A model generated the notes under the pieces. It was not told the DNA's origin and ran no database searches. It was given only the letters and a program-made list of their open reading frames with translations. From an uncultured Clostridia bacterium (GTDB lineage: Bacteria; Bacillota; Clostridia; TANB77; CAG-508), in assembly GCA_934149075.1 (NCBI GenBank), contig CAKPDR010000008.1, positions 1-64,000 of the forward strand: 64,000 bases of DNA. Reading direction: 5' to 3'. The position numbers and the translations under genes are program-made. Below are positions 18,582-26,523 of the stretch, piece by piece; within the stretch, counting starts at the first letter, position 1; each line of letters begins with the position of its first letter.

Positions 18582-18594
18582 TGAGCTCACCTTT
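18566..18594 (+). terminator. Hairpin overlapping the pyrophosphorylase stop codon
   Basis: AAAGGTGAGC (18566-18575) pairs perfectly with GCTCACCTTT (18585-18594). The TGA stop at 18579-18581 lies in the 9-nt loop. No T-run follows, so it is a weak or partial terminator, an mRNA-stability element, or a control hairpin just before the next gene. Confidence 0.5.
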
Positions 18595-18630
18595 CAAATA
18601 AAATTTATGTCTAAAGAATGGAGAACAAAG

Positions 18631-19296
18631 ATGAAAAATTGTAAAATAAAAGATTTATATAATTTAGAAGAAACAATGGCAAAGCCATTATTAGAGAATT
18701 TAACATATCCATGGGAAGCATTACCTAAAATAGGTGAATTTATAATTGAATTAGGAAATAAGCTAGATAAGGAAATCTATGAATCAAATGGAGAAAATAT
18801 TTGGATTGCAAAAACAGCCAATATTTATCCAACAGCATTTATAAAGGGACCAGCAATCATAGGAGAAAATGCAGAAGTTAGACATTGTGCATTTATAAGA
18901 GGTAATGCAATAGTAGGAAATAATGCAGTTGTAGGTAATTCAACTGAATTAAAAAATGTAATTCTATTTAATAATGTTCAAGTGCCTCATTATAATTATG
19001 TTGGGGATTCTATACTTGGATATAAAGCTCATATGGGAGCAGGCTCTATAACATCAAATGTAAAATCTGATAAAAAATTAGTTATTGTAAAAGACGATAA
19101 TGAAAAAATTGAAACAGGTTTGAAAAAATTTGGAGCTATGATTGGAGATAATGTTGAAGTAGGTTGTGGAAGTGTTTTAAATCCAGGAAGTATTATTGGA
19201 AGAAATACAAATATTTATCCATTATCTTCTGTTAGAGGTGTAGTGCCTGCTGATAGTATATACAAGAATAAAAATGAAATTGTAGATAAAAGATAA
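18631..19296 (+). CDS. Left-handed beta-helix (hexapeptide) acyltransferase-like protein, GlmU C-domain type
   Basis: A 221-residue protein whose middle is a hexapeptide repeat helix (AFIKGPAIIGENAEVRHCAF, then GNAIVGNNAVVGNSTEL). An N-terminal helical part (NLEETMAKPLLE, YPWEALPKI) and the GMI/GVGS-type ending GDNVEVGCGSVLNPGSIIG follow the GlmU-like LbH family. ATG 18631 is chosen over ATG 18607 because GGAG lies 7 nt before it and the family begins there. It could acetylate or be a regulatory partner for the preceding pyrophosphorylase; catalytic residues cannot be assigned with certainty. Confidence 0.75.
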   Translation: MKNCKIKDLYNLEETMAKPLLENLTYPWEALPKIGEFIIELGNKLDKEIYESNGENIWIAKTANIYPTAFIKGPAIIGENAEVRHCAFIRGNAIVGNNAVVGNSTELKNVILFNNVQVPHYNYVGDSILGYKAHMGAGSITSNVKSDKKLVIVKDDNEKIETGLKKFGAMIGDNVEVGCGSVLNPGSIIGRNTNIYPLSSVRGVVPADSIYKNKNEIVDKR

Positions 19297-19306
19297 AGAA
19301 ATTTAG

Positions 19307-19371
19307 GCAATTTGAGACCGGGTACACAATTTCCCTTAAATGGGAAATTATGTACCCGGTCCCAAATTGCC
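19307..19371. repeat. Interspersed repeat family B (GTACCCGGT), hairpin used as terminator
   Basis: A large inverted repeat: GGCAATTTGAGACCGGGTAC with its complement ending at 19371, and an inner AATTTCCC/GGGAAATT pair. Outside it AAGAAA and TTTCTTTTTTT extend the stem, so the element forms the terminator between two convergent genes. Shared core words with the repeat at 57721-57785 are GGGAAA, ATGTACCCGGT and AAATT. Confidence 0.8.
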
Positions 19372-19387
19372 AGTTTCTTTTTTTGTA

Positions 19388-19762
19388 CTACATTTGCTGA
19401 TTTCCAGGTATGAAATAATCAACTACGCCATAAATTAAAGCACCAATTAAAGCTGCCATCCATGAAATTGAATAACCAGCCACAAAATATTGTGTAAAAT
19501 ATAAAATAATAGCAGCTAAAGCAAAACCAACAAATCCTTTACCAAATGGACTTGCATGTAAACCTGTAAATTTGATAATTAAGTAATCCATTATAGTTAA
19601 CACGATTGCAGCTAGGGCTAAAGACCATATATTATTTATTGTAAAGTTAGGTGTAAAAAATGCAGTAATTGCAAGAACTATAGCAGCAGTAATTAATCTA
19701 CCAACAATTTGCCAAACTGTAGAATTTCCCATTGTAGTACTATTGTTTTGAGAATTTGACAT
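19388..19762 (-). CDS. Four-helix membrane protein, DUF2512/phage-holin-like
   Basis: A 124-residue protein: a polar Ser/Asn/Thr-rich N-terminus (1-16) and then four hydrophobic segments separated by short turns. The pattern VWQIVGRLITAAIVLAITAFFTPNF...NIWSLALAAIVLTIMDYLI resembles the DUF2512 (YndM) and small clostridial holin-like families. RBS AGGAGG precedes the start. It is single-gene and reads toward the repeat-type terminator. Function is unknown; no lysis gene is nearby, so a phage holin role is unlikely. Confidence 0.65.
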   Translation of the reverse strand: MSNSQNNSTTMGNSTVWQIVGRLITAAIVLAITAFFTPNFTINNIWSLALAAIVLTIMDYLIIKFTGLHASPFGKGFVGFALAAIILYFTQYFVAGYSISWMAALIGALIYGVVDYFIPGNQQM

Positions 19763-19874
19763 ATCAAAAACCTCCTTATTTATTTTTACAATTTTAATCT
19801 TTTTATTTCCGCGAATATATCACTGAAATTTTAATGTTTTTCAAGGTTATATCAATATTATTTACAACAAAAAA

Positions 19875-19901
19875 TTATTTATACAAAAATCGTATAAATA
19901 A
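19875..19901. promoter_or_regulatory. Inverted repeat upstream of the DUF421 operon
   Basis: TTATTTATAC (19875-19884) and GTATAAATAA (19892-19901) form a perfect 10-bp inverted repeat with a 7-nt spacer, about 60 bp before the DUF421 start. It could be an operator. No T-run follows, so it is not a normal terminator. Confidence 0.45.
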
Positions 19902-19960
19902 CAAAAAAATGTGAAGAATAAATTAAAAATGTTTACTAAAATTAATAGAGGAGGAGAAAT

Positions 19961-20650
19961 ATGCTAATAACATTTTTCAGAGCAATTGTATTGTACATAA
20001 TTGTATTAATTGTAATGAGATTGATGGGAAAACGTGAAATAGGACAGCTTCAACCATTTGAATTAGCAATTTCAATAATGATAGCAGATTTAGCGACACT
20101 TCCAATGGCTGAAACAGGTATACCAATATCTAATGGAATAATACCTATTTTAGGTTTATTGGTAATGCATTTAGTTATATCTCTATTAAATATGAAAAGC
20201 ACAAAAGCAAGAGAAATTATTTGTGGAAAGCCTTCAATATTAATATTTAGAGGAAAAATAGATCAACATGTATTGAAAAAAGAGAGATTTACAATTAATG
20301 AATTAGAAGAAAGACTTAGAGATAATAATATTTTTAACATAGGTGATGTAGAATATGCAGTTTTAGAGACAAGTGGACAAGTTACAGTAATACCTAAACC
20401 TAATAAAAGACCAACTGTTCCAGAAGACTTTAATATTGAACCCCAATATGAGGGAATACCATACGACTTAGTTGTAGATGGAAAAGTGATGTATAAAAAT
20501 TTAGAGAAGCTTGGAAAAAATTATGTGTGGCTACAAAGACAGACTGAAAAATTTGGCATAAAGCCAGAAGAAGCATTAATAGTAACTATTGATGGAAATA
20601 ATCAATTTTATTGTCAACCTATAGAAAAGGAGAAGGAAAAAAATGTATAA
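19961..20650 (+). CDS. DUF421 membrane protein (YetF/YrbG family)
   Basis: A 229-residue protein with three N-terminal membrane helices and the conserved MRLMGKREIGQLQPFELAI motif, followed by the cytoplasmic DUF421 domain (GKPSILIFRGKID, INELEERLRDNNIFNIGDVEYAVLE). The family is common in spore-formers, and some members are spore-associated; the biochemical role is not known. GAGGAGG lies before the ATG. It overlaps the next gene by 8 bp, the usual DUF421-DUF4363 pairing. Confidence 0.9.
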   Translation: MLITFFRAIVLYIIVLIVMRLMGKREIGQLQPFELAISIMIADLATLPMAETGIPISNGIIPILGLLVMHLVISLLNMKSTKAREIICGKPSILIFRGKIDQHVLKKERFTINELEERLRDNNIFNIGDVEYAVLETSGQVTVIPKPNKRPTVPEDFNIEPQYEGIPYDLVVDGKVMYKNLEKLGKNYVWLQRQTEKFGIKPEEALIVTIDGNNQFYCQPIEKEKEKNV

Positions 20651-21026
20651 AGAAGTAGTGATATGTATAGTTGTTATTGTTACAATTGTTTTATTAGATG
20701 CAGTTACACAAAAATATACTAGAAATACAACATCTGATATAACACAAATTTTTTCGGATTTAAAAGGAAATATGTTGGAAGAGGATAAAAATGAAATTGA
20801 TAAAAAAGTGAAAATATTAGATGAGAAATGGGGACAAAAACATGATAGACTTGCTTACTATATTGAACATGATGAATTGGAAAAGGTTGATACTGCAATT
20901 GTTTCTTTAAAAAGTTATGTTGAAACAGATGACTATTCTTCTGCTATTGCTGAACTTGATAAAGGCAAATTTATTCTTGAACATATTCAAAAGAAGTATG
21001 CATTTAATTTGGAGAATATGTTTTAA
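20643..21026 (+). CDS. DUF4363 protein, partner of DUF421
   Basis: A 127-residue protein with one N-terminal membrane helix (VVICIVVIVTIVLLDAV) and a helical exported region. The conserved WxxxxDRLAYYIEHDEL pattern is at about 62-80. DUF4363 proteins usually follow DUF421 genes as here, and are thought to act with them at the membrane. The gene ends directly before the mobile-element region. Confidence 0.85.
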   Translation: MYKEVVICIVVIVTIVLLDAVTQKYTRNTTSDITQIFSDLKGNMLEEDKNEIDKKVKILDEKWGQKHDRLAYYIEHDELEKVDTAIVSLKSYVETDDYSSAIAELDKGKFILEHIQKKYAFNLENMF

Positions 21027-21039
21027 CTCCTTTTTTAGT

Positions 21040-21075
21040 AAAAAAAATCAACCAAATTTTATTTTCTGATTGATT
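21040..21075 (-). terminator. Minus-strand terminator beside repeat copy 1
   Basis: On the minus strand AATCAATC pairs with GGTTGATT around a 14-nt A/T-rich loop and is followed by eight T. It is the same kind of structure as at 27041-27070, next to the second copy of the 42-bp repeat. Confidence 0.65.
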
Positions 21076-21080
21076 TCTGT

Positions 21081-21122
21081 ATCTATCTGTTCTATTAGTT
21101 CGAAAAGATACGTCATTGGTGC
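21081..21122. repeat. 42-bp direct repeat, copy 1 (former tRNA-flanking sequence)
   Basis: Bases 21081-21122 are identical to 27075-27116. Both copies end in TTGGTGC, read on the minus strand as GCACCA, the 3' end of a tRNA. Both continue outward into a minus-strand terminator. I interpret it as the original downstream flank of a tRNA-Leu gene, duplicated by element insertions. The adjoining sequence at 21123-21160 does not fold as a normal tRNA. Confidence 0.7.
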
Positions 21123-21214
21123 CAACGAAGTAGTTATCTACAACTGTTGGGCTCTCATAACGATTGATACAAAAATCAATCAATTTATTAAAGTATATCA
21201 TATTTTTAATAAAT

Positions 21215-21258
21215 TGAAATAGCAAAATTTAAAATATGTTTTGAAATTTTGCTATTCA
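21215..21258. terminator. Inverted repeat in the gap after DUF4363
   Basis: TGAAATAGCAAAATTT (21215-21230) pairs with AAATTTTGCTATTCA (21244-21258), about 14 bp of stem with one mismatch. It lacks a T-run, so a terminator role is only possible. Confidence 0.4.
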
Positions 21259-21268
21259 CAACTATGAC

Positions 21269-21292
21269 AAAAAAAGAACCCTCTTGAGAGGG
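21269..21292 (-). terminator. Rho-independent terminator of the 86-residue membrane protein gene
   Basis: On the minus strand CCCTCT pairs with AGAGGG (21292-21279), followed by TTCTTTTTTT. It lies 29 bp after the stop of the gene at 21322-21582. Confidence 0.8.
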
Positions 21293-21321
21293 AAAGAAAA
21301 TATTTTCTTTTTTGATGAAAA

Positions 21322-21582
21322 CTATCCTAATTGCATTGCAGTAAGTGCAATATCAAATAAGCAGATTGCAATCACTAATACTGATATTCCCCAGGTTTCT
21401 TCACTTGAAATCTCTACGCCCAACGTAATAGCATAGGCTATTGCTGCTATACTAGCAAATAGTAACTTAATTGCTAATAAGTTGGGGTTGCTTCCTGCAA
21501 CTTTTAAGATAATGTACACTAAAAGTGCGACATTTCCTACAATATGGCAAATCTTACAAATGCTCCGTTTCTTTTCATCCAT
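21322..21582 (-). CDS. Small three-helix membrane protein, unknown
   Basis: An 86-residue protein with a Cys-containing N-terminus (KKRSICKICHIVGN) and three hydrophobic segments. AGGAGG lies 7 nt before the ATG and a good terminator follows, so it is likely a real single-gene unit. It sits between repeat copy 1 and transposon relics. Whether it belongs to the chromosome or to a mobile element cannot be decided. Confidence 0.65.
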   Translation of the reverse strand: MDEKKRSICKICHIVGNVALLVYIILKVAGSNPNLLAIKLLFASIAAIAYAITLGVEISSEETWGISVLVIAICLFDIALTAMQLG

Positions 21583-21810
21583 AATTAAGTCCTCCTTAAA
21601 TTCTTTTATTGTTGTTTGATTGTTATATATTAAACTAAAAAGTTAGAGGAAATCCCCCTCACTAATTAGTGAAAAACGGGGTAAGTAATATAGAATATTT
21701 CCTATATTACTTTATATCATACATCATTTAACATAAAATTACAAGTTTTACTGGCTGAATAATGGTATAAAAGCAAATGAATTTTAAAAGTCATTTGCTT
21801 TTAACAATCT

Positions 21811-22020
21811 TTATACATAAATTAATTCACTAAAAACAATTTCTTCGGCTTGTGCCTTAATTGAACTCATTGTACCAACCCAATAAAGCATATCAGTATT
21901 TTTCATATCTTCAGTCAAATTGCTTTTAGCTTTTAACTCACTAATAATCTGCCCAACTCTATTATCTGCTGTTTCTTGTATTTCTTTTAAATGTATATTT
22001 AATGTTCTATCCATTAGCAT
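21811..22020 (-). pseudogene. TnpV C-terminal remnant
   Basis: The 69 residues match the second half of the intact TnpV at 35954-36355. The blocks LKAKSNLTEDMKNT, YWVG and QAEEI are shared in order. The N-terminal half is missing and the frame begins at an internal Met. TnpV is a small accessory protein of Tn4451-like mobilizable transposons; its role is unclear. Confidence 0.8.
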
Positions 22021-22556
22021 TATAGTATATTCAGCTTTTTTTTAGCTAGCTGTTTCTTGATTTCTCTATAATTGCCCATATCATTAACATTGATATCTTG
22101 ATTTCTGCCTTTTTGCTTTTCTTTTAGCTTAAAATCCATATCATAGAACTTATTAAAAGACTTTATACAAGCATTTCTCATTTTGTCTTGTATTTGTGTT
22201 AATGTAGTTTTAGTAAATAACTTTGATTTTACTACTTGTATTTGTTCATTATATACATCAACCATTTTAAATCTATATCTTTCGTCTTTATCATTCCAAA
22301 AGTCCATATCTCCAAGTTCTATTATAATCTCACAAGCAATATCATCTGTTCCATAAATTGTTCTAATCAACTCTCTTTGATTATCATAATCTCTTAAATT
22401 GTGTTTATTAACATCTGATAAATCTTTTGCATTTTGAATTGCATTATTAGATAGAGAAGTAGTACCAGATACATTTTCTTTTGCAACTTTCTTTGCTAAT
22501 TTACTTTTATTTTTATCACTACCCAAGTGAAAAGAATATGCTAATTCTTGCTACAT
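22020..22556 (-). pseudogene. MobV (Pre/Mob) relaxase, disabled by an amber second codon and internal deletions
   Basis: The RBS AAAGGAGG and ATG at 22556 are followed directly by TAG, and then by the normal family opening QELAYSFHLGSDKNKSKLAKK. After VNKHNLRDYDNQ and the ACEIIIELGD region the frame jumps to KLFTKTTLTQIQDKM and KQKGRNQDINVNDMGNYR. The expected HxH metal-binding motif between the latter two is gone. An open frame survives from the ATG-like GTG/ATG region at 22526. The gene therefore cannot nick DNA. It fuses at its end to the TnpV remnant. Confidence 0.8.
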
Positions 22557-22588
22557 ATAATCCCTCCTTTGAAATTTCTTCGTAGCAC

Positions 22589-22613
22589 AGGACTTGACCT
22601 TGTCACAAGTCCT
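22589..22613. other. Possible old transfer origin (oriT) hairpin of the MobV element
   Basis: AGGACTTG (22589-22596) and CAAGTCCT (22606-22613) form an inverted repeat 33 bp upstream of the relaxase pseudogene start, where MobV elements carry their nick region. The rest of the gap to 22730 shows nothing recognisable. Confidence 0.35.
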
Positions 22614-22730
22614 AACCCAGTAAAATTAAATTAAGTACACTTTATAAAAATTTGCATTTATAGACAGCTTTAGCAGATATAAAATGATAGTTCTAAAAGT
22701 AGTGAAATTGAATTTTAGGAGATTTTAGTT

Positions 22731-22974
22731 ATGGTAGAGATAGCTTAACCAAGAGGGAGATTTTTTTGTTCCTGACTTATATTTGGAAAATGAAGATTAC
22801 GAAAATGATTATATTATTGGAAAGTATGGGAATTTAAGATTAAAATATTAAAAAAATCATAAAAAAGCAGAATATATAATAATGTTTATGAACAAGACTT
22901 TAAGAAAACATATTGTAGAAACTGATAAACAAGCTAAACAAAGATTTGAAATACTTATGAAACAAATTTTGTAA
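22731..22974 (+). pseudogene. TnpV N-terminal remnant with frameshift and stop
   Basis: AGGAG at 22718 and ATG 22731 start the frame, which shifts after five codons. From 22750 it continues QEGDFFVPDLYL, then YIIGKYGNLRLKY, a TAA at 22849-22851, and KNHKKAEYI through KQIL to TAA at 22972. This matches the N-terminal half of the TnpV at 35954-36355 (GDYYLPNL, YVIGKYGRARQRY, LQKHKAYV). It lies opposite in strand to the other remnants. Confidence 0.75.
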
Positions 22975-23105
22975 GATTTTTTCAAAAAATGCTATACTTT
23001 TTCAGATTTTTAGTGCATAATTAAATAAATTAAGGAATACTATGTATTGTAGATAGATATGCTACTAGGTCTGAAAGAGTTTAACTCAAATAGGACCTGA
23101 CCCAA

Positions 23106-23124
23106 GCTAATTCAAAGAATTAGC
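23106..23124. repeat. Short perfect palindrome
   Basis: GCTAATTC, AAA, GAATTAGC. It lies next to the following terminator and may be part of it. The adjoining 22975-23105 has no recognisable gene. Confidence 0.45.
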
Positions 23125-23150
23125 AAAAGCCATTCAACCGAATGGCTTTT
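23125..23150. terminator. Terminator of the desulfidase/PP-loop pair
   Basis: AAAAGCCATTC (23125-23135) pairs perfectly with GAATGGCTTTT (23140-23150) around AACC. It ends at the stop codon of the minus-strand gene at 23149. Confidence 0.8.
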
Positions 23151-23667
23151 AATTTTTGATATTATCAATAATTGTTTCTAATTCCCTTAACGATTTATTT
23201 ATGAATTTTCTATTTATTCCAATTACTGGAATATTGTATTTTTTTATTTTATTATACAATTTTTCCATAAATAATCCCTTTCTTTTTTCCATACCATTGT
23301 TAGTATATATGTAATTAACACAACATGAAGGAGATTGTTCAATGCCTAATATGGCTATAACATTATAACCATTTTCTATAATACTTATTACTTGGTTTAC
23401 AACTTCCTCAGATATTTTTTCGCAATGCTCATTAAATTTTTCTGTATCATATTTTGAAATCCCCTTAGGCTGCCTTATTAAATTATTTTCAAAAGTAGCT
23501 TCTGTACAAGGCATCTGAATTATATTGATATCATTTTCAATTAATAAATTCATAAATGGTTTAATAGATGAGCGCCATTCATACTTTACAATTCCTTGAG
23601 CCTGATAGGCTTGTGCCATTAGGCAAAAGGGCACAAATATAAAATTTTTACTTCTATTATCTATCAT
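23149..23667 (-). CDS. TudS/DUF523-related putative desulfidase
   Basis: A 172-residue protein related to the [4Fe-4S] thiouracil desulfidase TudS (DUF523 group). Three cysteines sit where TudS-type proteins hold the cluster: C15 in VPFCLM, C54 in QMPCTE and C115 in SPSCC. Such enzymes remove sulfur from thiolated bases. Here it overlaps the start region of a PP-loop ATPase gene by 4 bp, so they form a coupled operon. PP-loop enzymes commonly add sulfur to nucleic-acid bases, so opposite or linked sulfur chemistry is suggested. Actual substrate is unknown. Confidence 0.75.
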   Translation of the reverse strand: MIDNRSKNFIFVPFCLMAQAYQAQGIVKYEWRSSIKPFMNLLIENDINIIQMPCTEATFENNLIRQPKGISKYDTEKFNEHCEKISEEVVNQVISIIENGYNVIAILGIEQSPSCCVNYIYTNNGMEKRKGLFMEKLYNKIKKYNIPVIGINRKFINKSLRELETIIDNIKN

Positions 23668-24371
23668 AAATATTCTCCTGATATATCTATATCTTTATAT
23701 TTTTCAAGTAATTCATTCGCTTTTTCTAAAAGTAATTTATCAAAAATTTTAGCTGTTGATTCTATAATCTCCTTTGTTAGATCTTTGTTTGATAGTGGCA
23801 TTCCTAATAAACATTGTGGTTCAATCGTTTTTGGAACGAATCCTCTAATTAACAATTGATTTTTTAATTCAAAATCATCTTTAAAGTCTTTTAAAGGAAA
23901 TTCAATTTCTATATTGTATTTTTTGAAAAAACTTTTAAATTTTTCTAGTAATAAATCTTGTTCTATTGCAAATAATTGACTTTTTCTCGCACCATCTACT
24001 ACTAATTTTATATCCATTTTGTTGCTTAATATAATAGACATTATATACATAGACAATCTGCAAGATAAACAATTAAATTGTGATATAGTAGTTTCTCCAT
24101 ATTCTTTTAAAATTTCGCTCATCTTTTTATTATAAAATAAATTCAAAAATTCTCTCCATATAGCTTCTGTTCTTTTAACTTTCAAGATTTCAACTTTATC
24201 ATTACCATATTTTTTTTGTATTCTTTTTGCAGTTTCTATTGCATTTTCTGATTTCAATCCGCATCCATTTTCATAAGTTACAAGCTTAACATTGTAACAT
24301 TTTTCCAACATCAATAGTGTAAGATAGAATGAATCTTTTCCACCAGAAAATAAAACTAAAACGTTATTCAT
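23664..24371 (-). CDS. PP-loop adenine nucleotide alpha-hydrolase (ATP pyrophosphatase)
   Basis: A 235-residue protein with the PP-loop SGGKDS at residues 9-14, used to adenylate a substrate for sulfur or amide transfer (families such as ThiI, TtcA, QueC and asparagine synthetase). A CxxC (C101, C104) and a later Cys in EPQCLLGMP could bind metal or carry persulfide. The exact subfamily is not recognised; it is not a typical QueC or TilS. It is the first gene of a two-gene unit with the TudS-like protein, and it is intact among broken transposon genes, so it is probably cargo under selection. Confidence 0.8.
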   Translation of the reverse strand: MNNVLVLFSGGKDSFYLTLLMLEKCYNVKLVTYENGCGLKSENAIETAKRIQKKYGNDKVEILKVKRTEAIWREFLNLFYNKKMSEILKEYGETTISQFNCLSCRLSMYIMSIILSNKMDIKLVVDGARKSQLFAIEQDLLLEKFKSFFKKYNIEIEFPLKDFKDDFELKNQLLIRGFVPKTIEPQCLLGMPLSNKDLTKEIIESTAKIFDKLLLEKANELLEKYKDIDISGEYL

Positions 24372-24390
24372 AACTAAATTCTCCTCATTC

Positions 24391-24771
24391 TTAAATTCTT
24401 TTGTTCTTTAATAAATTTATTATATGTCTAAAATCCTTACCATTAAAGAAATACTTTTCTGCTTTTGTAAATGCAGTATTATTTTTTCTTTTATAATCTA
24501 ACTTATCTATTACTGTTAGCATATCTGAAACTTGGAATAATCTTTTTTTAATATGGTCAAATCCTATTTTTCTTTCAACTTTTGGATTAGTAGCAAATAA
24601 AGCATCTAATATCGTTGCCAATGTTTCTTGTCCATTATCATAATAAATGACAATTTTATCAAATGTATCAAAATATGCTTTATTATCATTTATAAATTGT
24701 CCTATCTCTCTTGCCAATGCCATATTAAGTTGCATTTTCTTATCGACATATTTATACCATAAAAGTAGCAT
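24391..24771 (-). pseudogene. DUF3800 protein, N-terminally truncated
   Basis: The 126 residues match the C-terminal half of DUF3800: a block like ALAREIGQFI, then FDKIVIYYDNGQ and RLFQVSDMLTVIDKLDYK. The family normally starts with an Asp-rich strand (FIDESGD) about 100 residues earlier, which is absent. DUF3800 has an RNase H-like fold and is common on mobile elements. Upstream sequence to 24860 holds no missing part, so it was cut off. Confidence 0.7.
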
Positions 24772-25346
24772 TTTCTCAACATTTTTCCCAATAAAATTTG
24801 ACTTTTTTCAAAAGTTAGGGTATAAATTATGTGTATTCCAGTTGAGAATACAAGAATATTGATGTCATCTGAGGAATTTTACAATTCCTCAGATGCCAGG
24901 CGAAAACGAGTCGCATAAGGGATTGCGAGCTGGTTGTTAGAAAGTGTGAAAATTTTAAAAATAATAGTAAACTTGTCCAGTATTTATAAGTAATTAGAAA
25001 GCCATGAGTGCAAAATTCAATATTCTATTTACATACACACTATAAAATGAGTACATATTGAAAACTCAAATTTTGTTTGAGCTTATTAAATTTGTATTCG
25101 TAGTAGGTAAATAGAGTATTGGTATATCGCTTATGGTCTTTTTGTTGTATATAAATTTCTGCCCTCTCTATTTATACAGAAACAAAAAGAGTTTAACAAT
25201 TTATGAGCCCTCCGCAAGGAGCCCAACTAGACACTTTCCAAAACAAAGTTTTGAAAGTGTCATAGTGGGTTACATACTTTCTAAAAGAAAGTTATGTAAC
25301 AGCTCCTTTCGGTCGCTTGCTTGCTACTTACAGGAAGGGAAATATA
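24772..25346. other. 575-bp gap of palindromes between element remnants
   Basis: No coding gene is supported. Present are a perfect 13-bp stem (24866-24878 with 24883-24895), a long-range inverted pair (about 25018-25034 with 25107-25123: TCTATTTAC and GTAAATAGA cores) and the branched structure at 25217-25309. Short open frames here have no RBS and no family resemblance. Confidence 0.6.
25217..25309. other. Branched inverted-repeat structure, candidate oriT
   Basis: Outer arms AAGGAGC (25217) and GCTCCTT (25303) enclose a first hairpin of CCCAACTA-GACACTTTC with GAAAGTGTC-ATAG-TGGG, and a second hairpin of 25270-25283 with 25287-25301. The sequence CGCTTGCTAC-like ending resembles the end of the oriT-like gap at 34620-34736. 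It sits 38 bp before the start of a relaxase remnant. Confidence 0.45.
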
Positions 25347-25550
25347 TTGGACAAGAACAAAACAAATTATTCAGTAGCTAGAGTAGAAACTTATACTAAA
25401 ACAAGTATAACTAAAGCTGAACGACACAACGAAAGAAAAAACAAGTCATATTCTAATATGAATGTGGACTTGACTCAAACACCAAACAATATACATTACA
25501 AAAGATGTGAAACCACCTACAATGAGAAATTATTAGATATATTGCTATAA
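25347..25550 (+). pseudogene. Relaxase (MobV-like plasmid mobilization protein), N-terminal fragment
   Basis: From the TTG at 25347 (RBS AGGAAGGGA) the 67 residues NYSVARVETYTKTSITKAER, HNERKN, NVDLTQTP and TTYNEKLLD match the N-terminus of Mob/Pre-type relaxases. The frame stops at 25550, exactly where a recombinase fragment begins, so the body of the relaxase has been lost by recombination. Confidence 0.7.
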
Positions 25551-26032
25551 TGGATAACATTGATAGTAGCAAAGGATTAAATGACTTCTTGCCTATTCAA
25601 GATTGGTTTAATGACATGCATGCAAAAAATACAAGTCAAAAAGTTAGAGCAGTTCTTAAAAGCAAAGGCGAATCAGGAATTTCACTTGCTAATAATGTGC
25701 CTTATGGTTATAAAAAAGATGAGAATGATAAAACAAAATGGGTTATTGATGAAACATCAGCAGAAGTAGTAAAAGAAATATATAACTTATTTATTCAAGG
25801 ACATGGAACTTTTGAAATAGCTAGAATTTTAAGAGAAAGAAAAATATTGACTCCATCAGAATATAATGCAAGTGTTATCACAAACTCAATTACTAATACT
25901 CAAGAATATCAATATAAATGGTGTGGAACTACTGTAGCTGGGATTTTAGATAGACAAGAATATATTGGAGATACTGTTAATTTTAAATATACTGTTCGTT
26001 CTTATACAAGAGTTTTATTCTCGTGTTTATAG
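25550..26032 (+). pseudogene. Large serine recombinase, internal fragment (Tn4451/Tn5397 type)
   Basis: About 150 residues match the part of large serine recombinases after the catalytic core. The opening (SSKGLNDFLPIQDWFNDMHA) and TSQKVRAVLKSKGESG correspond to the end of the resolvase domain. NVPYGYKKDEN, WVIDETSAEVVKEIYNLF and TTVAGILDRQEYIGDTVNFK correspond to the recombinase domain. The catalytic Ser domain and the zinc/coiled-coil C-terminus are missing. The fragment is joined upstream to a relaxase piece and downstream, tail to tail, to another recombinase. Confidence 0.8.
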
Positions 26033-26523
26033 CCTAATGGAGCAATATGGGGAATATGACCTTGCTTTATCGCACCAGCTAAACCTATTTTAGTTCTCTC
26101 ACTAGTTCTTTCAATTTCATTTTGACTTGCACTTACCAAAAGTCTTGAAATTATCTTACCATTTGCTGTAGTTGTATTTATATCATCATTAACGCAATCT
26201 ATATATGCATTATTTTCATCTAAAAAGGTTATAAGTTCTCCTCAATCATAAATACTTCTTGTAAATCTATCTAATTTAAGAGAAATAATAGTATTTATCT
26301 TTTTAGATTTAATATCTTCTTTTAATCTTTCAAATTCTGCTCTAAAATTACCAGTCTTTGCACTAACACCAGCATCTTCATAGTAATCTATAATTTCATA
26401 ATCCTTAAATTTACAATAAGCTTCTAATCGTTCTTTTTGCTCTGGAAGACTAAAGCCCTCACGTGCTTGATCTTCAGTAGAAACCCTCATATACAATCCA
26501 CATTTTTTCTTTTCTTTACTCAA
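26002..26523 (-). pseudogene. Serine recombinase, N-terminal fragment with an internal TGA
   Basis: The frame begins KCGLYMRVSTEDQAREGFSL with the catalytic serine, and continues to KLDRFTRSIYD, where a TGA (26242-26244) interrupts. The frame is readable beyond it (GELITFLDENNAYIDC, MISRLLVSASQNEIERTSER, APLGYKHEN) to a stop at 26002. It is a different recombinase from the plus-strand fragment, because both contain the PxGY region. The two collide at about 26000-26032, a recombination scar. Confidence 0.8.

Noticed and set aside
19388..19762. Phage holin in a prophage
   Set aside because: No lysin, structural or integrase genes nearby; likely a chromosomal DUF2512-like membrane protein.
21081..21160. 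Partial tRNA gene at repeat copy 1
   Set aside because: It ends in GCACCA but lacks a TTC-type T-loop and a matching acceptor arm.
21004..21225. 73-residue minus-strand reading frame across repeat copy 1
   Set aside because: No ribosome binding site; it runs through a terminator and a repeat that is non-coding in its second copy.
25133..25381. 82-residue plus-strand reading frame
   Set aside because: Passes through the branched inverted-repeat structure, has no RBS and no family resemblance.
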